Both the position numbers and the translations under genes were made by a program. Of a stretch of DNA of 64,000 nt, positions 44,237 to 53,384 are shown piece after piece (within the stretch, counting starts at the first letter, position 1; the number at the start of each line of letters is the position of its first letter). The notes beneath the pieces are model-generated. The model saw only the letters and a list, made by a program, of their open reading frames with translations, was not told the origin of the DNA and did not search any database. The DNA is from DSSM01 sp964484125 (GTDB lineage Bacteria > Bacteroidota > Ignavibacteria > Tepidaquicellales > Tepidaquicellaceae): positions 62,001 through 126,000 of the forward strand of contig CAZAEK010000006.1 of assembly GCA_964484125.1 (NCBI GenBank), given 5' to 3'.

Positions 44237-45439
44237 ATGCATAAATTTGACCCAAGTGAAAGAATACATGATTATCTTGTATTCGGAGAGTTCGGGGATG
44301 TCAATCCTTCGATAACAGATTCATCAACATATACATTTATGAGTCCCGAAAAAATGGAAGAGCTGTTTGAACACGAAATAGAGGGATGTTTTTTATATTC
44401 AAGGCATTGGAATCCGATAAATAAATATTTATCAAATGCACTTGCAAGATTTGAAGATACAGAATCTGCTCAGGTAACGGGTTCAGGAATGAGTGCAATC
44501 AATTGTGCAATAATGCAGATTTGTAATTCAGGCGATGAAATTATTTCAAGCCATACTATCTATGGAGGTACCTATGCATTATTTAAAAACTTTTTGCCTA
44601 AGTTTAATATAAAGGTAAATTTTGTTGATATTACAAACCTTGAGGAAGTAAAAAATAATATTACAGATAAAACAAAAGTTATTTATTGTGAGACTATCAG
44701 CAATCCTTTGCTTGAAATCGCAAATATTCCGGAGTTGTCTAAAATAGCAAAAGAAGCTGGTGCAAAACTGGTTGTTGATAATACATTTGCGCCAATGATA
44801 GTATCTCCCTCGAGGTTAGGTGCTGATGTCGTAATACACTCAATGACAAAATATATAAACGGGACGAGTGATTGCGTTGCGGGGTGTATTTGTTCTACAA
44901 AGGAATTTATAGATTCTTTAAACGACATAAATTCCGGAGCTTCAATGCTTCTCGGACCGGTGCTTGATAGTTACCGTGCGGCATCAATTCTGAAAAATAT
45001 ACATTCGCTTCATATCAGAATTCAAAGGCATAGCAAAAACGGAGCATATTTCGCACAAAAATTCAGGAGTCTCGGAATAAAAACTTATTATCCGGGATTT
45101 GAAGATCATAAGGGATATGAACTTTTAAAATCAATGATGAATGAAGGTTTCGGATTCGGAGGCATGCTTGCTATTGATGTCTTTGATGTAGATAAAGCAA
45201 ATAAACTTATGACGAGAATGCAGGAAGAAAAAGTCGGATATCTTGCAGTAAGTCTCGGATATTTTAAAACACTTTTTAGTTCACCCGGACATAGTACGTC
45301 TTCAGAGATTCCGGAAGAAGAGCAGGAAAAAATCGGTCTTGGAAAAGGTCTTGTCAGATTTTCCGTTGGACTTGATAACAATATCGAAAATTCATTTGCG
45401 AGAATTGAGAAGTGTCTGAAAGAGCTTAAGTTAGTATAA
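44237..45439 (+). CDS. Cys/Met metabolism PLP enzyme (methionine gamma-lyase-like)
   Basis: A 400-residue fold type I enzyme of the Cys/Met family. PLP lysine is Lys205 in HSMTKYINGTSDCVAG. Also seen are the GSGMSAINCAIMQ helix, Tyr110 in HTIYGGTY, Asp181 in VVDNTFAP and the C-terminal RFSVGLDN. The substrate is methionine, homocysteine or cystathionine: cystathionine gamma-synthase, methionine gamma-lyase and O-acetylhomoserine sulfhydrylase share this fold. SNPLLEIANIPEL and the SLHIRIQRH stretch lean toward a lyase, but it is not certain. A leaderless or AT-rich leader precedes the ATG. Confidence 0.88.
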   Translation: MHKFDPSERIHDYLVFGEFGDVNPSITDSSTYTFMSPEKMEELFEHEIEGCFLYSRHWNPINKYLSNALARFEDTESAQVTGSGMSAINCAIMQICNSGDEIISSHTIYGGTYALFKNFLPKFNIKVNFVDITNLEEVKNNITDKTKVIYCETISNPLLEIANIPELSKIAKEAGAKLVVDNTFAPMIVSPSRLGADVVIHSMTKYINGTSDCVAGCICSTKEFIDSLNDINSGASMLLGPVLDSYRAASILKNIHSLHIRIQRHSKNGAYFAQKFRSLGIKTYYPGFEDHKGYELLKSMMNEGFGFGGMLAIDVFDVDKANKLMTRMQEEKVGYLAVSLGYFKTLFSSPGHSTSSEIPEEEQEKIGLGKGLVRFSVGLDNNIENSFARIEKCLKELKLV

Positions 45440-45493
45440 AGTTTGTAAAGTTTATCAAGTTTATAAAGTCTGGACTGGAATCCATCAAATCAC

Positions 45494-45521
45494 AATCCCG
45501 TAGGGATTGAATGTTTCTAGA
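45494..45521. repeat. single diverged palindromic repeat module
   Basis: A 15-base palindrome AATCCCGTAGGGATT (45494-45508) followed by GAATGTTTCTAGAAA, recognisable as the same module as in the clusters (palindrome then ATGTTTGTAG). The arms have changed to AATCCC/GGGATT with both sides still complementary. It lies between the lyase and the convergent T9SS gene, where a terminator is expected. A short simple repeat AAGTTTATAAAG-like precedes it. Confidence 0.7.
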
Positions 45522-45536
45522 AAAAGTTCTGTCTAT

Positions 45537-48143
45537 TTATTTCATCAAAACAAATTTTTTCACATCGGAAAAATTACCTGCTGTCATCTTATAAAAATAC
45601 ACGCCGCTCGCAAGACCTGCTGCATCGAATCTGATCTCATAGCTTCCGGACGGTTTCACTTCGTTGACAAGTGTCTCTACCTCTTTACCCAATAAGTCAA
45701 ATACCACTAACCTGACAAACTTTGAACTTGGGACTTGAAACTGTATTGTTGTAGATTGATTAAACGGATTCGGATAATTCTGTTCCAATAAATATCCGCC
45801 GGGAATTTCTGTTTCGTTACCTGTTATTCCAACAGGATTTGAAAGAAGTTTGGTTTCCCATATTCCATTTCCGTGAGTAGCCGCTCTGAGTTTCCTTCCA
45901 ACCGGAGCATAACTTAAATCAAATACCAAAGCATAAGGCATACCATTGCGGAATTCCACCCAGTTTGTTCCGCCATTTGTAGATACATAAACTCCGAGGT
46001 CATTCCCTACATAAACGTTATTCGAATATAAGGGGTCAACGAATACAGATTGATGAGGGACATCAGGCAGATTTGACGTAATATTCGTCCAACTGTTTCC
46101 TGCATCTGTAGATTTCAAAACGTGAGCAGAACCAAATCCTCCGAATGTTGCATAAACTTCTTTTGCTTTGTAAGGGTGAACAAAAATATCAGTCGGATAT
46201 CTGTTTGGAACTGATGAGCCGGAAATATTAGTCCAGTTCAATCCGCCGTTCAAACTTCTCCATATAGCGGCATTGGTCGAACCCTCGGGGGTTGTTCCTA
46301 TATAAACCGTATCAGTTGAAAGCCAGGAGGTCCCTATAGATAATCCCTTTCCGCCACCGAAATAACCGAGTGATGAAGACCAGTTTAACCCGCCATTTGA
46401 TGATTTATATACATTTGTTCCGGCAATGTAAACAATGTTTGGGTTTGAAGGACAAACAACAAATGGGGCAACAAAGCAATATGCTGATGATGAACCTGAA
46501 TTAGGAGGATCTAAATAATTCCAGCTTGTTCCTCCGTTTGTCGAACGTGCAACATCTCCATAAGTATATTCAGTATAACAAATTAACGGATTCTGTGAAT
46601 TTATCTGACAGCAGGCGCCGTCACCTCCGAATGTTTTATACCATGCAACAGTTCCCTGATGAAATGCGGCTCTGTTATCCTGAAGACCGCCGAGGCAGAA
46701 AACAGAATCAGTGAATGAATTTGCAAATGATGCATAAAACTGAGATGTAACATATCCGCCGTTACAGGAATAATAGGAATCACCGAAGTTATTTGAGCGG
46801 TAAAGCCCGCCGTCAGCCGCAATATATAATTTGTTATAATCTTTAGGGTTATATGTAAAATAATGAATATCTGCATGAACAAAGTTCGAAGGTCCTTCAG
46901 GATTGCCCGGAGGTGTAGCTCCGCTGTACCATGCACTCCAAACAGATTTTGAAGAAAAGTTCACTCCAAAATTTGTAGATTTCCATACGTCAACTGCACC
47001 CCCGACAATGATATTCTGATTATCAGGTTTAAACATAATTGCATTATTGTACCATCCCTGAACGCCCTGCCAGCTTGAACTTGCATAACCTACAGTCCAG
47101 TTTAATCCTGCATTTGTAGTTCTGTAAAGACCGATATAGGAGTTAATGTCATTTGAAACACTTGCAATGATTACATCAGGATTTCCCCTGAACATATCAA
47201 GAGTTGTTTTCCCTGTCCATGAATTCGGCAAACCTGATGACCCGTTATTAAGTTTTGTCCAGCTTGCTCCACCGTTAGTTGATTTATATAAACCGACATT
47301 GGAATTAGGTACGTTGTTGCTGAGATTACCAATTGATGCATATATTATATTCGTATCAACAGGATTGATTAGCAAATCCATTGCCATAAGATAATTCAAA
47401 ATGTTATTCCAGCTGCCGCCTGCATTAGTTGATTTATAAACACCTTCACTTGTTGCCGCATAAATCACATTCGGATTTTTAGGATTTATTACAACATCCC
47501 ATACACCTCTTTGATTATTGTAAGACCAGTCAAGAGACTTAGTCCAGGTTGTCCCGCCGTTAGTTGTTTTCAGAATTCCGATGCCATACATTCCTCTTGT
47601 TACTCTGACATTCACACCGTTATTAATTGAAAATTGATAACCGTAGTTTTCACCAGTTCCGATATACATTATGTTCGGGTTAACGGAATCAATTGCGATT
47701 GAACTTACAGCAAGACTTGGAAAGCCCGTATTAATCTGAGTCCAGGCATTTGCTCCGATTCCGCCGGTTGTGGATTTCCATAATCCGCCGGAAGCAGAGC
47801 CGATAAATACAATGGCTGTGTCTGTAGGATGAACAGCAAGAGCAATACTTCTTCCGCCTATGTTGTTAGGACCGATATTTGTCCAGACTGCCGGCAGTGG
47901 ATTGTCCGAAGTCTGTGCGAGTTCGCTTTGTGAATATTCGAATGCCTTATAAAATTTATCTTCCGGTATATCGGTGTTTGGATAAGCTCTTATCTGTGTC
48001 ATAAACTGAAGCGATTCCATCGCACCGGATGTGGTTTTTATTTTCAACTTTCCGTCACGTGAAATATATACTGATGTGCCGAGAAGTAAAAATATGATTA
48101 CAAGCAAGAGATTGATTCTGAAGTGTAGATTTTTTGGTTTCAT
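45537..48143 (-). CDS. secreted T9SS BNR-repeat (VPS10/sortilin-like) protein
   Basis: An 868-residue exported protein. It has a signal anchor or peptide (about 8-26, INLLLVIIFLLLGTSVYI), about twelve BNR-like propeller modules (for example KSTTGGIGANAW, KTTNGGTTW, KSTNAGGSW, RSTNGGTSW, KSTDAGNSW, VSTNGGTNW; about residues 80-765), and a T9SS sorting domain (about 790-868) with EQNYPNPFNQSTTIQFQ and the end SGVYFYKMTAGNFSDVKKFVL. The propeller is the same type as in the protein at 22254-24002, but duplicated to roughly twice the number. The likely role is an outer-surface or secreted adhesin, glycosidase-like or structural protein; I see no catalytic motif. Confidence 0.92.
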   Translation of the reverse strand: MKPKNLHFRINLLLVIIFLLLGTSVYISRDGKLKIKTTSGAMESLQFMTQIRAYPNTDIPEDKFYKAFEYSQSELAQTSDNPLPAVWTNIGPNNIGGRSIALAVHPTDTAIVFIGSASGGLWKSTTGGIGANAWTQINTGFPSLAVSSIAIDSVNPNIMYIGTGENYGYQFSINNGVNVRVTRGMYGIGILKTTNGGTTWTKSLDWSYNNQRGVWDVVINPKNPNVIYAATSEGVYKSTNAGGSWNNILNYLMAMDLLINPVDTNIIYASIGNLSNNVPNSNVGLYKSTNGGASWTKLNNGSSGLPNSWTGKTTLDMFRGNPDVIIASVSNDINSYIGLYRTTNAGLNWTVGYASSSWQGVQGWYNNAIMFKPDNQNIIVGGAVDVWKSTNFGVNFSSKSVWSAWYSGATPPGNPEGPSNFVHADIHYFTYNPKDYNKLYIAADGGLYRSNNFGDSYYSCNGGYVTSQFYASFANSFTDSVFCLGGLQDNRAAFHQGTVAWYKTFGGDGACCQINSQNPLICYTEYTYGDVARSTNGGTSWNYLDPPNSGSSSAYCFVAPFVVCPSNPNIVYIAGTNVYKSSNGGLNWSSSLGYFGGGKGLSIGTSWLSTDTVYIGTTPEGSTNAAIWRSLNGGLNWTNISGSSVPNRYPTDIFVHPYKAKEVYATFGGFGSAHVLKSTDAGNSWTNITSNLPDVPHQSVFVDPLYSNNVYVGNDLGVYVSTNGGTNWVEFRNGMPYALVFDLSYAPVGRKLRAATHGNGIWETKLLSNPVGITGNETEIPGGYLLEQNYPNPFNQSTTIQFQVPSSKFVRLVVFDLLGKEVETLVNEVKPSGSYEIRFDAAGLASGVYFYKMTAGNFSDVKKFVLMK

Positions 48144-48230
48144 AGCGGGGTTTAGTTTTTCTTCAAATTATTATTAGCGTTGATTAAAATCAATTCATAA
48201 AATTTTTCAAAGGAACGGATAAACGTATGA

Positions 48231-48519
48231 CCCCTATGGGGTCAGGTATGGAAAATCCCCTTGCTACAAACATTGAACCCCTGACGGGGTTCGTCTGGTT
48301 CATTTCCCGACTCCGTAGGAGTCGCATGTTTGTAGGAAAGGATGACTTTTTCCCGACTCCGTAGGAGTCTTATGTTTTTAGTAAAGGAAGATTTTTTCCC
48401 GACTCCGTAGGAGTCGCATGTTTGTAGGAAAGGATGACTTTTTTCCGACTCCGTAGGAGTCGTATGTTTATAGGAAAGGATGACTTTTTTCCGACTCCGT
48501 AGGAGTCGTATGTTTGTAG
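48231..48519. repeat. cluster 2: two left modules and a 5-copy 46-bp tandem
   Basis: Left part: AAACGTATGACCCCTATGGGGTCA (48231-48244 region) and CTACAAACATTGAACCCCTG-type module (about 48264-48292), both like the left half of cluster 1. Right part: five tandem copies of a 46-bp unit whose palindrome CCGACTCCGTAGGAGTCG starts at 48307, 48353, 48399, 48445 and 48491. Each has ATGTTTGTAG (or close variants) and a GGAAAGGATGACTTTTT-type spacer. Three of the five spacers keep GGAAAGGATGACTTTTT; the last copy ends in AGAGAGGATGG. The remainder of 48144-48630 is AT-rich with no gene seen. Confidence 0.88.
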
Positions 48520-48630
48520 AGAGGATGGAAACCTTATCTTTGCCAATCCTTTTAATCTGTGAAATCCGTGTTCTAAAGCTCATTTACGAATTTGGTTGAA
48601 AAATAAAATTGCATTGGCGATTTTATAAAA

Positions 48631-49311
48631 ATGGAATACAAATTCAAAAACGAAACAGAAAAAAAATCCAACGAATTAATTTCAAAATTAATTAAGTCCG
48701 GAATAAATGCTTACATAAAAGAAAACGGTTTCCGCGACTATCTTGCTATGATAGAAATTGAAGGAATCGGAACAATAAATCTATATTACAAGCCGACTAA
48801 AGATTCTTACTTATTAAACACAAACAGTATAAAAGACGAAATATTAAAAGAGAAAATCGAAAAAATCTGGAACGGAAATACAATTACGCAAAAAAATACC
48901 ACATATAAAAACAAAGGATATGAAATTGACATTGACGGCTCATACAATGACGGTAAAACAAGCTATGCTTATGTTGTAAGAAAAGATGGCGAAAAAATAT
49001 ATGAAGAAAATGGAATTATTCCCGACAGAGAAGCGGGTGGTTCCTATCAGGTAGCAGGGGAATTAACAGCGGCAATGAAAGCGGCTGAATATTGTCTTGG
49101 AAATAAAGTAAAAGAAGTTACAATTTATTACGATATGGCTGGCATAGAAAAATGGGCAACAGGCAAATGGAAGACAAATAAAGAAATTACCAGAAATTTC
49201 AAAGAATTTTTTTCCGGTCTTGATTTAAAAATCAACTGGGTTAAAGTTGCTTCACACACAGGTTTATACTGGAACGAATATGTTGACAAACTTGCAAAAT
49301 CAGCATTTTAA
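48631..49311 (+). CDS. RNase H type 1 with an unrecognised N-terminal domain
   Basis: A 226-residue protein. The C-terminal part (about 95-226) is a ribonuclease HI fold with the full set of acidic residues: Asp102 in EIDIDGSYNDG, Glu144 in VAGELTAAMKAA, Asp168 in IYYDMAGIEKW, Asp219 in WNEYVDKLAKSAF, plus His209 in KVASHTGLYWN. It should cleave RNA in RNA:DNA hybrids. The first about 90 residues are not the usual hybrid-binding domain: they hold an alpha/beta pattern (MIEIEGIGTINLYYKP, DEILKEKIEKIW). It is not the standard 155-residue RnhA. The gene starts a plus-strand run after the repeat cluster. Confidence 0.85.
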   Translation: MEYKFKNETEKKSNELISKLIKSGINAYIKENGFRDYLAMIEIEGIGTINLYYKPTKDSYLLNTNSIKDEILKEKIEKIWNGNTITQKNTTYKNKGYEIDIDGSYNDGKTSYAYVVRKDGEKIYEENGIIPDREAGGSYQVAGELTAAMKAAEYCLGNKVKEVTIYYDMAGIEKWATGKWKTNKEITRNFKEFFSGLDLKINWVKVASHTGLYWNEYVDKLAKSAF

Positions 49312-49369
49312 ATTCCTTGTTATAACCTTACAGATATATTAATTTTAACAAATATATTAAAATTTTGTT

Positions 49370-50335
49370 ATGAAAATAATTTCTTCATATCTTATCTTCT
49401 TTGTCGCATTTTCAGTTAGTATTTCCGCTCAGACAAAGTCATCTTTTGTAAACAAAAAGTACGAATATAAAATTGATTTTCCGGCAAAATGGGATATTGA
49501 ACAACTGCCTTCAAAGGAAGACCCTGTTACCGTTGTAGCCAAAAGTCCGTCCACATCAAGCTTTCTTGTAAATGCCAGAAAAGATCCGTCTTTCAAAGGA
49601 AAGAATGCAAATCAGTTAAGTGCAAATGATATTACGGCTGAACTGAAAACCCAGTTCCGTAAAGTTGTATTGCTCGAATCGGACTATCAGACTTATGAAG
49701 AAATGCCATTGTTATATCTCAAATTTTCCGCTGAAACTGACGATGACGATAAAATTTTTATACTGCAGTATTATATGTTCAGAAATGATTATCTATATTT
49801 AATACAGGCAATGACTCTTCAATCTGATTTTGAAAACGAAGAAGGCGTTATCAATAGTGCTGTTTATTCGTTTAACTATCTCGGTGCTTCGTCTGAATAC
49901 ACATCAAATTTTTACAGAAGCGAACAATATGAATACAGCATTAATTTCCCTGATGGATGGAAAAAAACACTGAATGCAGGTCAGGTTGGTGCAACAACAA
50001 GCGGCGGTGCAGTTAGTATGTTCATTGATGTAACACTTGACAGGGAATATGCAGGTATGTCAATGCTCGATTACCCGGTAGAGAGTTTTACTGAGGCAAT
50101 TCAAAAACAATATGAAGACGGAAAAATTATTGAATCAAGAAGAATGCCTATTAACGGAATCAGCTCAATATTTATTAAACATAAATTTAAAGACAAGGGA
50201 ACTGAAGTAACAATGCTCCATTACTTTTTAATTAAAGACTCAAAATTATTTGTAATTCAATGTACTTCTCCGTCAAGTCAGTTCTCTACTTATGAAGGTA
50301 CATTTAAGACTGCAGTTCTATCACTAAGATTATAA
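49370..50335 (+). CDS. exported protein with two PsbP-like repeats
   Basis: A 321-residue protein with a signal peptide (residues 1-21, ending SAQ). Two homologous halves of about 140 residues are seen: KYEYKIDFPAKWDIEQLPS (from about 29) and QYEYSINFPDGWKKTLNAG (from about 185), each ending in a helix/sheet with IQAMTLQSDFENEEGVINS and VIQCTSPSSQFSTYEGTF. This FPxxW pattern is that of the PsbP/DcrB-like fold. Unknown function, probably periplasmic or attached. It precedes the large T9SS gene by 31 bp. Confidence 0.72.
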   Translation: MKIISSYLIFFVAFSVSISAQTKSSFVNKKYEYKIDFPAKWDIEQLPSKEDPVTVVAKSPSTSSFLVNARKDPSFKGKNANQLSANDITAELKTQFRKVVLLESDYQTYEEMPLLYLKFSAETDDDDKIFILQYYMFRNDYLYLIQAMTLQSDFENEEGVINSAVYSFNYLGASSEYTSNFYRSEQYEYSINFPDGWKKTLNAGQVGATTSGGAVSMFIDVTLDREYAGMSMLDYPVESFTEAIQKQYEDGKIIESRRMPINGISSIFIKHKFKDKGTEVTMLHYFLIKDSKLFVIQCTSPSSQFSTYEGTFKTAVLSLRL

Positions 50336-50366
50336 TAAAAAATTATTTATTTAATTAATATCTCAA

Positions 50367-53339
50367 ATGAAAAAAATATTCTTTATTCTTTTATTTATTT
50401 TGTTGGTATTTTCAGGGGCTAAATCTCAGACACTTATTCAGACCTATAATTTCCCTTATGCAAATTCATATAATTATTTCTGGGGGATTACGATTGTTAA
50501 CGATTCATTCTGGATTGCTTCTGATTATAACGGTACGGGCTATCCATTATCATATATTTATAAAGTTACAAAGCAAGGCGTTATTGCAGATAGCTTCCAG
50601 ACTCCTTTTACATTTAATCATGGTCTTGCGTGGGATGGAACTGGATTCTGGGTGGCTGAAGATTACAGAACTTCAGGAGGACGGCTTTATAAAATAAGCA
50701 GAACAGGACAAAGAATTGACAGCATCTATACGGGCACTTATGCAGCAGGTATTGGTGGAATTGCACTCGATGGAAATAATCTCTGGTTTGCAGTTTACTC
50801 TCCAGATTTTACATCATATCCGAATGCTTATGCATATAAAATTAATCTCTCGACAAAACAACTCGTTGATACTATTCCATTAAGAGGCAGACAGGTTCAG
50901 GGAATAGCAATTAAAGGCGATACTATTTTTTATGTGAATGACGGATTCCACGGAGAACCCGAAAGAATTTATGCATATAGAGATGCAGTTGGTGATACTC
51001 TTTTCTCATTCCCTGTCCCGGATCCTGATGGCGATTGCGATCCACGCGGGATGTATTGGGACGGTTCACATTTATATCTAATAGCTTACAGAATAGGAAA
51101 TAATATTGCTGCATACAGAACTCTATACAAATATACAATAACTGGTGAAGGCAGTCCTGTAATTCAAACAACTCCAACTACAATTAACTTCGGAAATGTT
51201 ATAGTTGGTACTACTGCAAGTCAGACCCTTGCAGTCAGCAATATCGGCACTGCTAAATTAATCATAACCGGAAAAAATATAACAAGTCCAAGGTTTGGAA
51301 TTACGCCGAATAATGTTCCGGACACGCTCAATCCGGGTCAGACTAAAAATTATACTGTTACATTTAATCCTAATGTATATGATACTCTGACCGCATTCCT
51401 ACAGTTACAAAGTAATGATGCAGGCACTCCAACAAAAATTGTAACACTGAAAGGAAAAGGTGTTTACAGCGGAGCATATATTAATCTTTCGGCAAGCTTA
51501 TTTGATTATCAGCAAAGGAGGACCGGCTCATTATGCGGATATATATTTACAGTTACAAATCAGGGATCTTCACCGCTTACAATAAACTCTATGACATTTA
51601 CAACTCCAAGATACCGTATAGATACAGTCGGACTGACTTTCCCGGTTACAATTGATACACAAAAAACGAAAAGTTTCAGAATCTGGTTTAACCCAAATTC
51701 AGCAGCTACTTTTGCAGACTCACTGACAATTGCATCGAACGCAGTGAATCTGCCTCTTGCAAGATTACGGGTAACAGGTACAGGCCAGGTAATACAACCC
51801 GTACTTGGCAATCAGATGTGGCAGGGGAATATTCCTGATAATCCTTATACAAGTTATGACGACCCCCAGCCAATCAGCATTAAGCAAATAGCAGATGTAA
51901 ACGGAGATGGAGTTAACGATATAGTAGTTGCTTCCGGTAATTACCTTACAACATGTTTCAACGGAAATTCATCAGTAACAGCTGATATATTATGGACGTT
52001 CAACACTGGCTATGATAATAATAACACAGGCAGTGTTGTATGGAAAGACGGAATGCAAATCAGAGATGATGTTGATGGAGACGGAATTCAGGATGTGGTA
52101 ATAGGATGCGGAGGTGGAAACGAAATGGTTTATACTATTTCAGGAAGGACAGGTATGAAGATATGGGGTTTTGGAGATTCAATCTCTTACTCTGACGGCG
52201 ATATTGAAGGAATCAGGGTTGATAAAGATTACAACGGCGACGGAATAAAAGATGTACTTGCATCAGCTAGCGGAACGGGAAGTAATCCTCCGGGAAGGCA
52301 CGCCGCAATTTGTATTAACGGACTTACAGGTCAGCAGATTTTTATTTCTACACAAAGTTCCGCTTTCACGGGTGATATTCAGACAACTCAATTCGGCGGA
52401 GCTATCGGTACTGGTAATAACGGCGGTCCTTATACAGTAAGCGGTTTTGATAATCTCGGAAGCAATGTCTGGAGTTATACAACTGGCAGTAAAGTCTGGA
52501 GCTTAAAACTCTTCCCTACCATAAATGCAGATACAGTAAAGGAACTTATCGGATTACAGGGATTTTCCGGTGGTGTATTTTGCATTGCCTCAAATAACGG
52601 ACAGATGCTATGGACAAAAGGGCTTGGTTCAAGCAACAACGGAACAATTGAAATGCTTGATGACCTCGATTCAAACGGCTCTCCTGATTTTACCCTTTCC
52701 GGACCTCAAATCATCAGCAGGGTTGACAGTAAAACAAGCAACGTACTCTGGTCTTATGCTCCCGGCGCTTCATACATTAGAGATATTACTCCAATTAGTG
52801 ATATAGACGGAGACGGATGGCTCGATATTGTTGCAGGGATGCAAGACCCCGGAAAAGTTTTAGTGATGAGCGGAAAAACCGGTATTGTAAGATTCACCTA
52901 TGAATTCGGTTCAGGTAATAATTCTCACAGGGCAGATAGAGTTTCTGCATTAAACAGCATTGACGGTAACTCAACTTCTGAATTTGTTGCATGCGAACGA
53001 CCCGGAAGAATCATTATGTTCAACGGAGGACCAAATAATCCAATCGGTATTTCACAAATCGGAACATCAATTCCAGAAACTTATGCGCTCGAACAAAACT
53101 ATCCGAATCCGTTTAACCCGTCAACAAACATAAAATTTCAGATTCCAAACTCTGCAATAGTCTCACTAAAAATTTACGACATCCTCGGCAAAGAAGTACA
53201 AACCCTCGTAAACGAATATAAACAACCGGGAACCTACGAAATCACTTTCGAAGCATCCAATCTCACAAGCGGAGTATATTTCTACAAACTCACCGCCGGT
53301 GATTTCTCAGACACAAAACGTATGATACTATTAAAATAA
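50367..53339 (+). CDS. large T9SS protein with choice-of-anchor D and FG-GAP repeats
   Basis: A 990-residue exported protein. Signal peptide (1-20), an N-terminal propeller-like region (about 25-270), two immunoglobulin-like choice-of-anchor D domains (about 270-370 and 375-475, INFGNVIVGTTASQTLAVSN and NPNSAATFADSLTIASNAV), then five FG-GAP/VCBS-like calcium motifs: DVNGDGVNDIVVASG, DDVDGDGIQDVVIGCG, DYNGDGIKDVLASASG, DLDSNGSPDFTLSG and DIDGDGWLDIVAGM (about 510-860). A T9SS sorting domain (about 910-990, EQNYPNPFNPSTNIKFQI, end SGVYFYKLTAGDFSDTKRMIL) finishes it. Its C-terminal coding DNA looks more C-rich than the rest. It should be a cell-surface or released protein; calcium may fold the repeats. 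Confidence 0.92.
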   Translation: MKKIFFILLFILLVFSGAKSQTLIQTYNFPYANSYNYFWGITIVNDSFWIASDYNGTGYPLSYIYKVTKQGVIADSFQTPFTFNHGLAWDGTGFWVAEDYRTSGGRLYKISRTGQRIDSIYTGTYAAGIGGIALDGNNLWFAVYSPDFTSYPNAYAYKINLSTKQLVDTIPLRGRQVQGIAIKGDTIFYVNDGFHGEPERIYAYRDAVGDTLFSFPVPDPDGDCDPRGMYWDGSHLYLIAYRIGNNIAAYRTLYKYTITGEGSPVIQTTPTTINFGNVIVGTTASQTLAVSNIGTAKLIITGKNITSPRFGITPNNVPDTLNPGQTKNYTVTFNPNVYDTLTAFLQLQSNDAGTPTKIVTLKGKGVYSGAYINLSASLFDYQQRRTGSLCGYIFTVTNQGSSPLTINSMTFTTPRYRIDTVGLTFPVTIDTQKTKSFRIWFNPNSAATFADSLTIASNAVNLPLARLRVTGTGQVIQPVLGNQMWQGNIPDNPYTSYDDPQPISIKQIADVNGDGVNDIVVASGNYLTTCFNGNSSVTADILWTFNTGYDNNNTGSVVWKDGMQIRDDVDGDGIQDVVIGCGGGNEMVYTISGRTGMKIWGFGDSISYSDGDIEGIRVDKDYNGDGIKDVLASASGTGSNPPGRHAAICINGLTGQQIFISTQSSAFTGDIQTTQFGGAIGTGNNGGPYTVSGFDNLGSNVWSYTTGSKVWSLKLFPTINADTVKELIGLQGFSGGVFCIASNNGQMLWTKGLGSSNNGTIEMLDDLDSNGSPDFTLSGPQIISRVDSKTSNVLWSYAPGASYIRDITPISDIDGDGWLDIVAGMQDPGKVLVMSGKTGIVRFTYEFGSGNNSHRADRVSALNSIDGNSTSEFVACERPGRIIMFNGGPNNPIGISQIGTSIPETYALEQNYPNPFNPSTNIKFQIPNSAIVSLKIYDILGKEVQTLVNEYKQPGTYEITFEASNLTSGVYFYKLTAGDFSDTKRMILLK

Positions 53340-53347
53340 ATTTTAAT

Positions 53348-53383
53348 TTTCTCCTTCCCAGGCGTGAACCTGGGAAGGAGAAA
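53348..53383 (+). terminator. 15-bp inverted repeat after FG-GAP gene
   Basis: Perfect 15-bp arms (53348-53362 and 53369-53383) around six bases CGTGAA: the arms read TTTCTCCTTCCCAGG and its complement. It starts 9 bp after the stop. There is no U-run on either strand, so it could end transcription by stem strength, or be another repeat-type palindrome. Confidence 0.55.
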
Positions 53384-53384
53384 G

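Noticed and set aside
48231..48519. CRISPR array
   Set aside because: Spacers between repeats are themselves repeated, the repeat is palindromic at 18 bp with a 46-bp unit, and no cas gene is near.
48242..48583. A 113-codon minus-strand open frame across repeat cluster 2 with a repeated SYKHTTPTESE-like peptide
   Set aside because: It is produced by the 46-bp DNA repeats, has no start context or family, and its peptide repeats mirror the palindromes.
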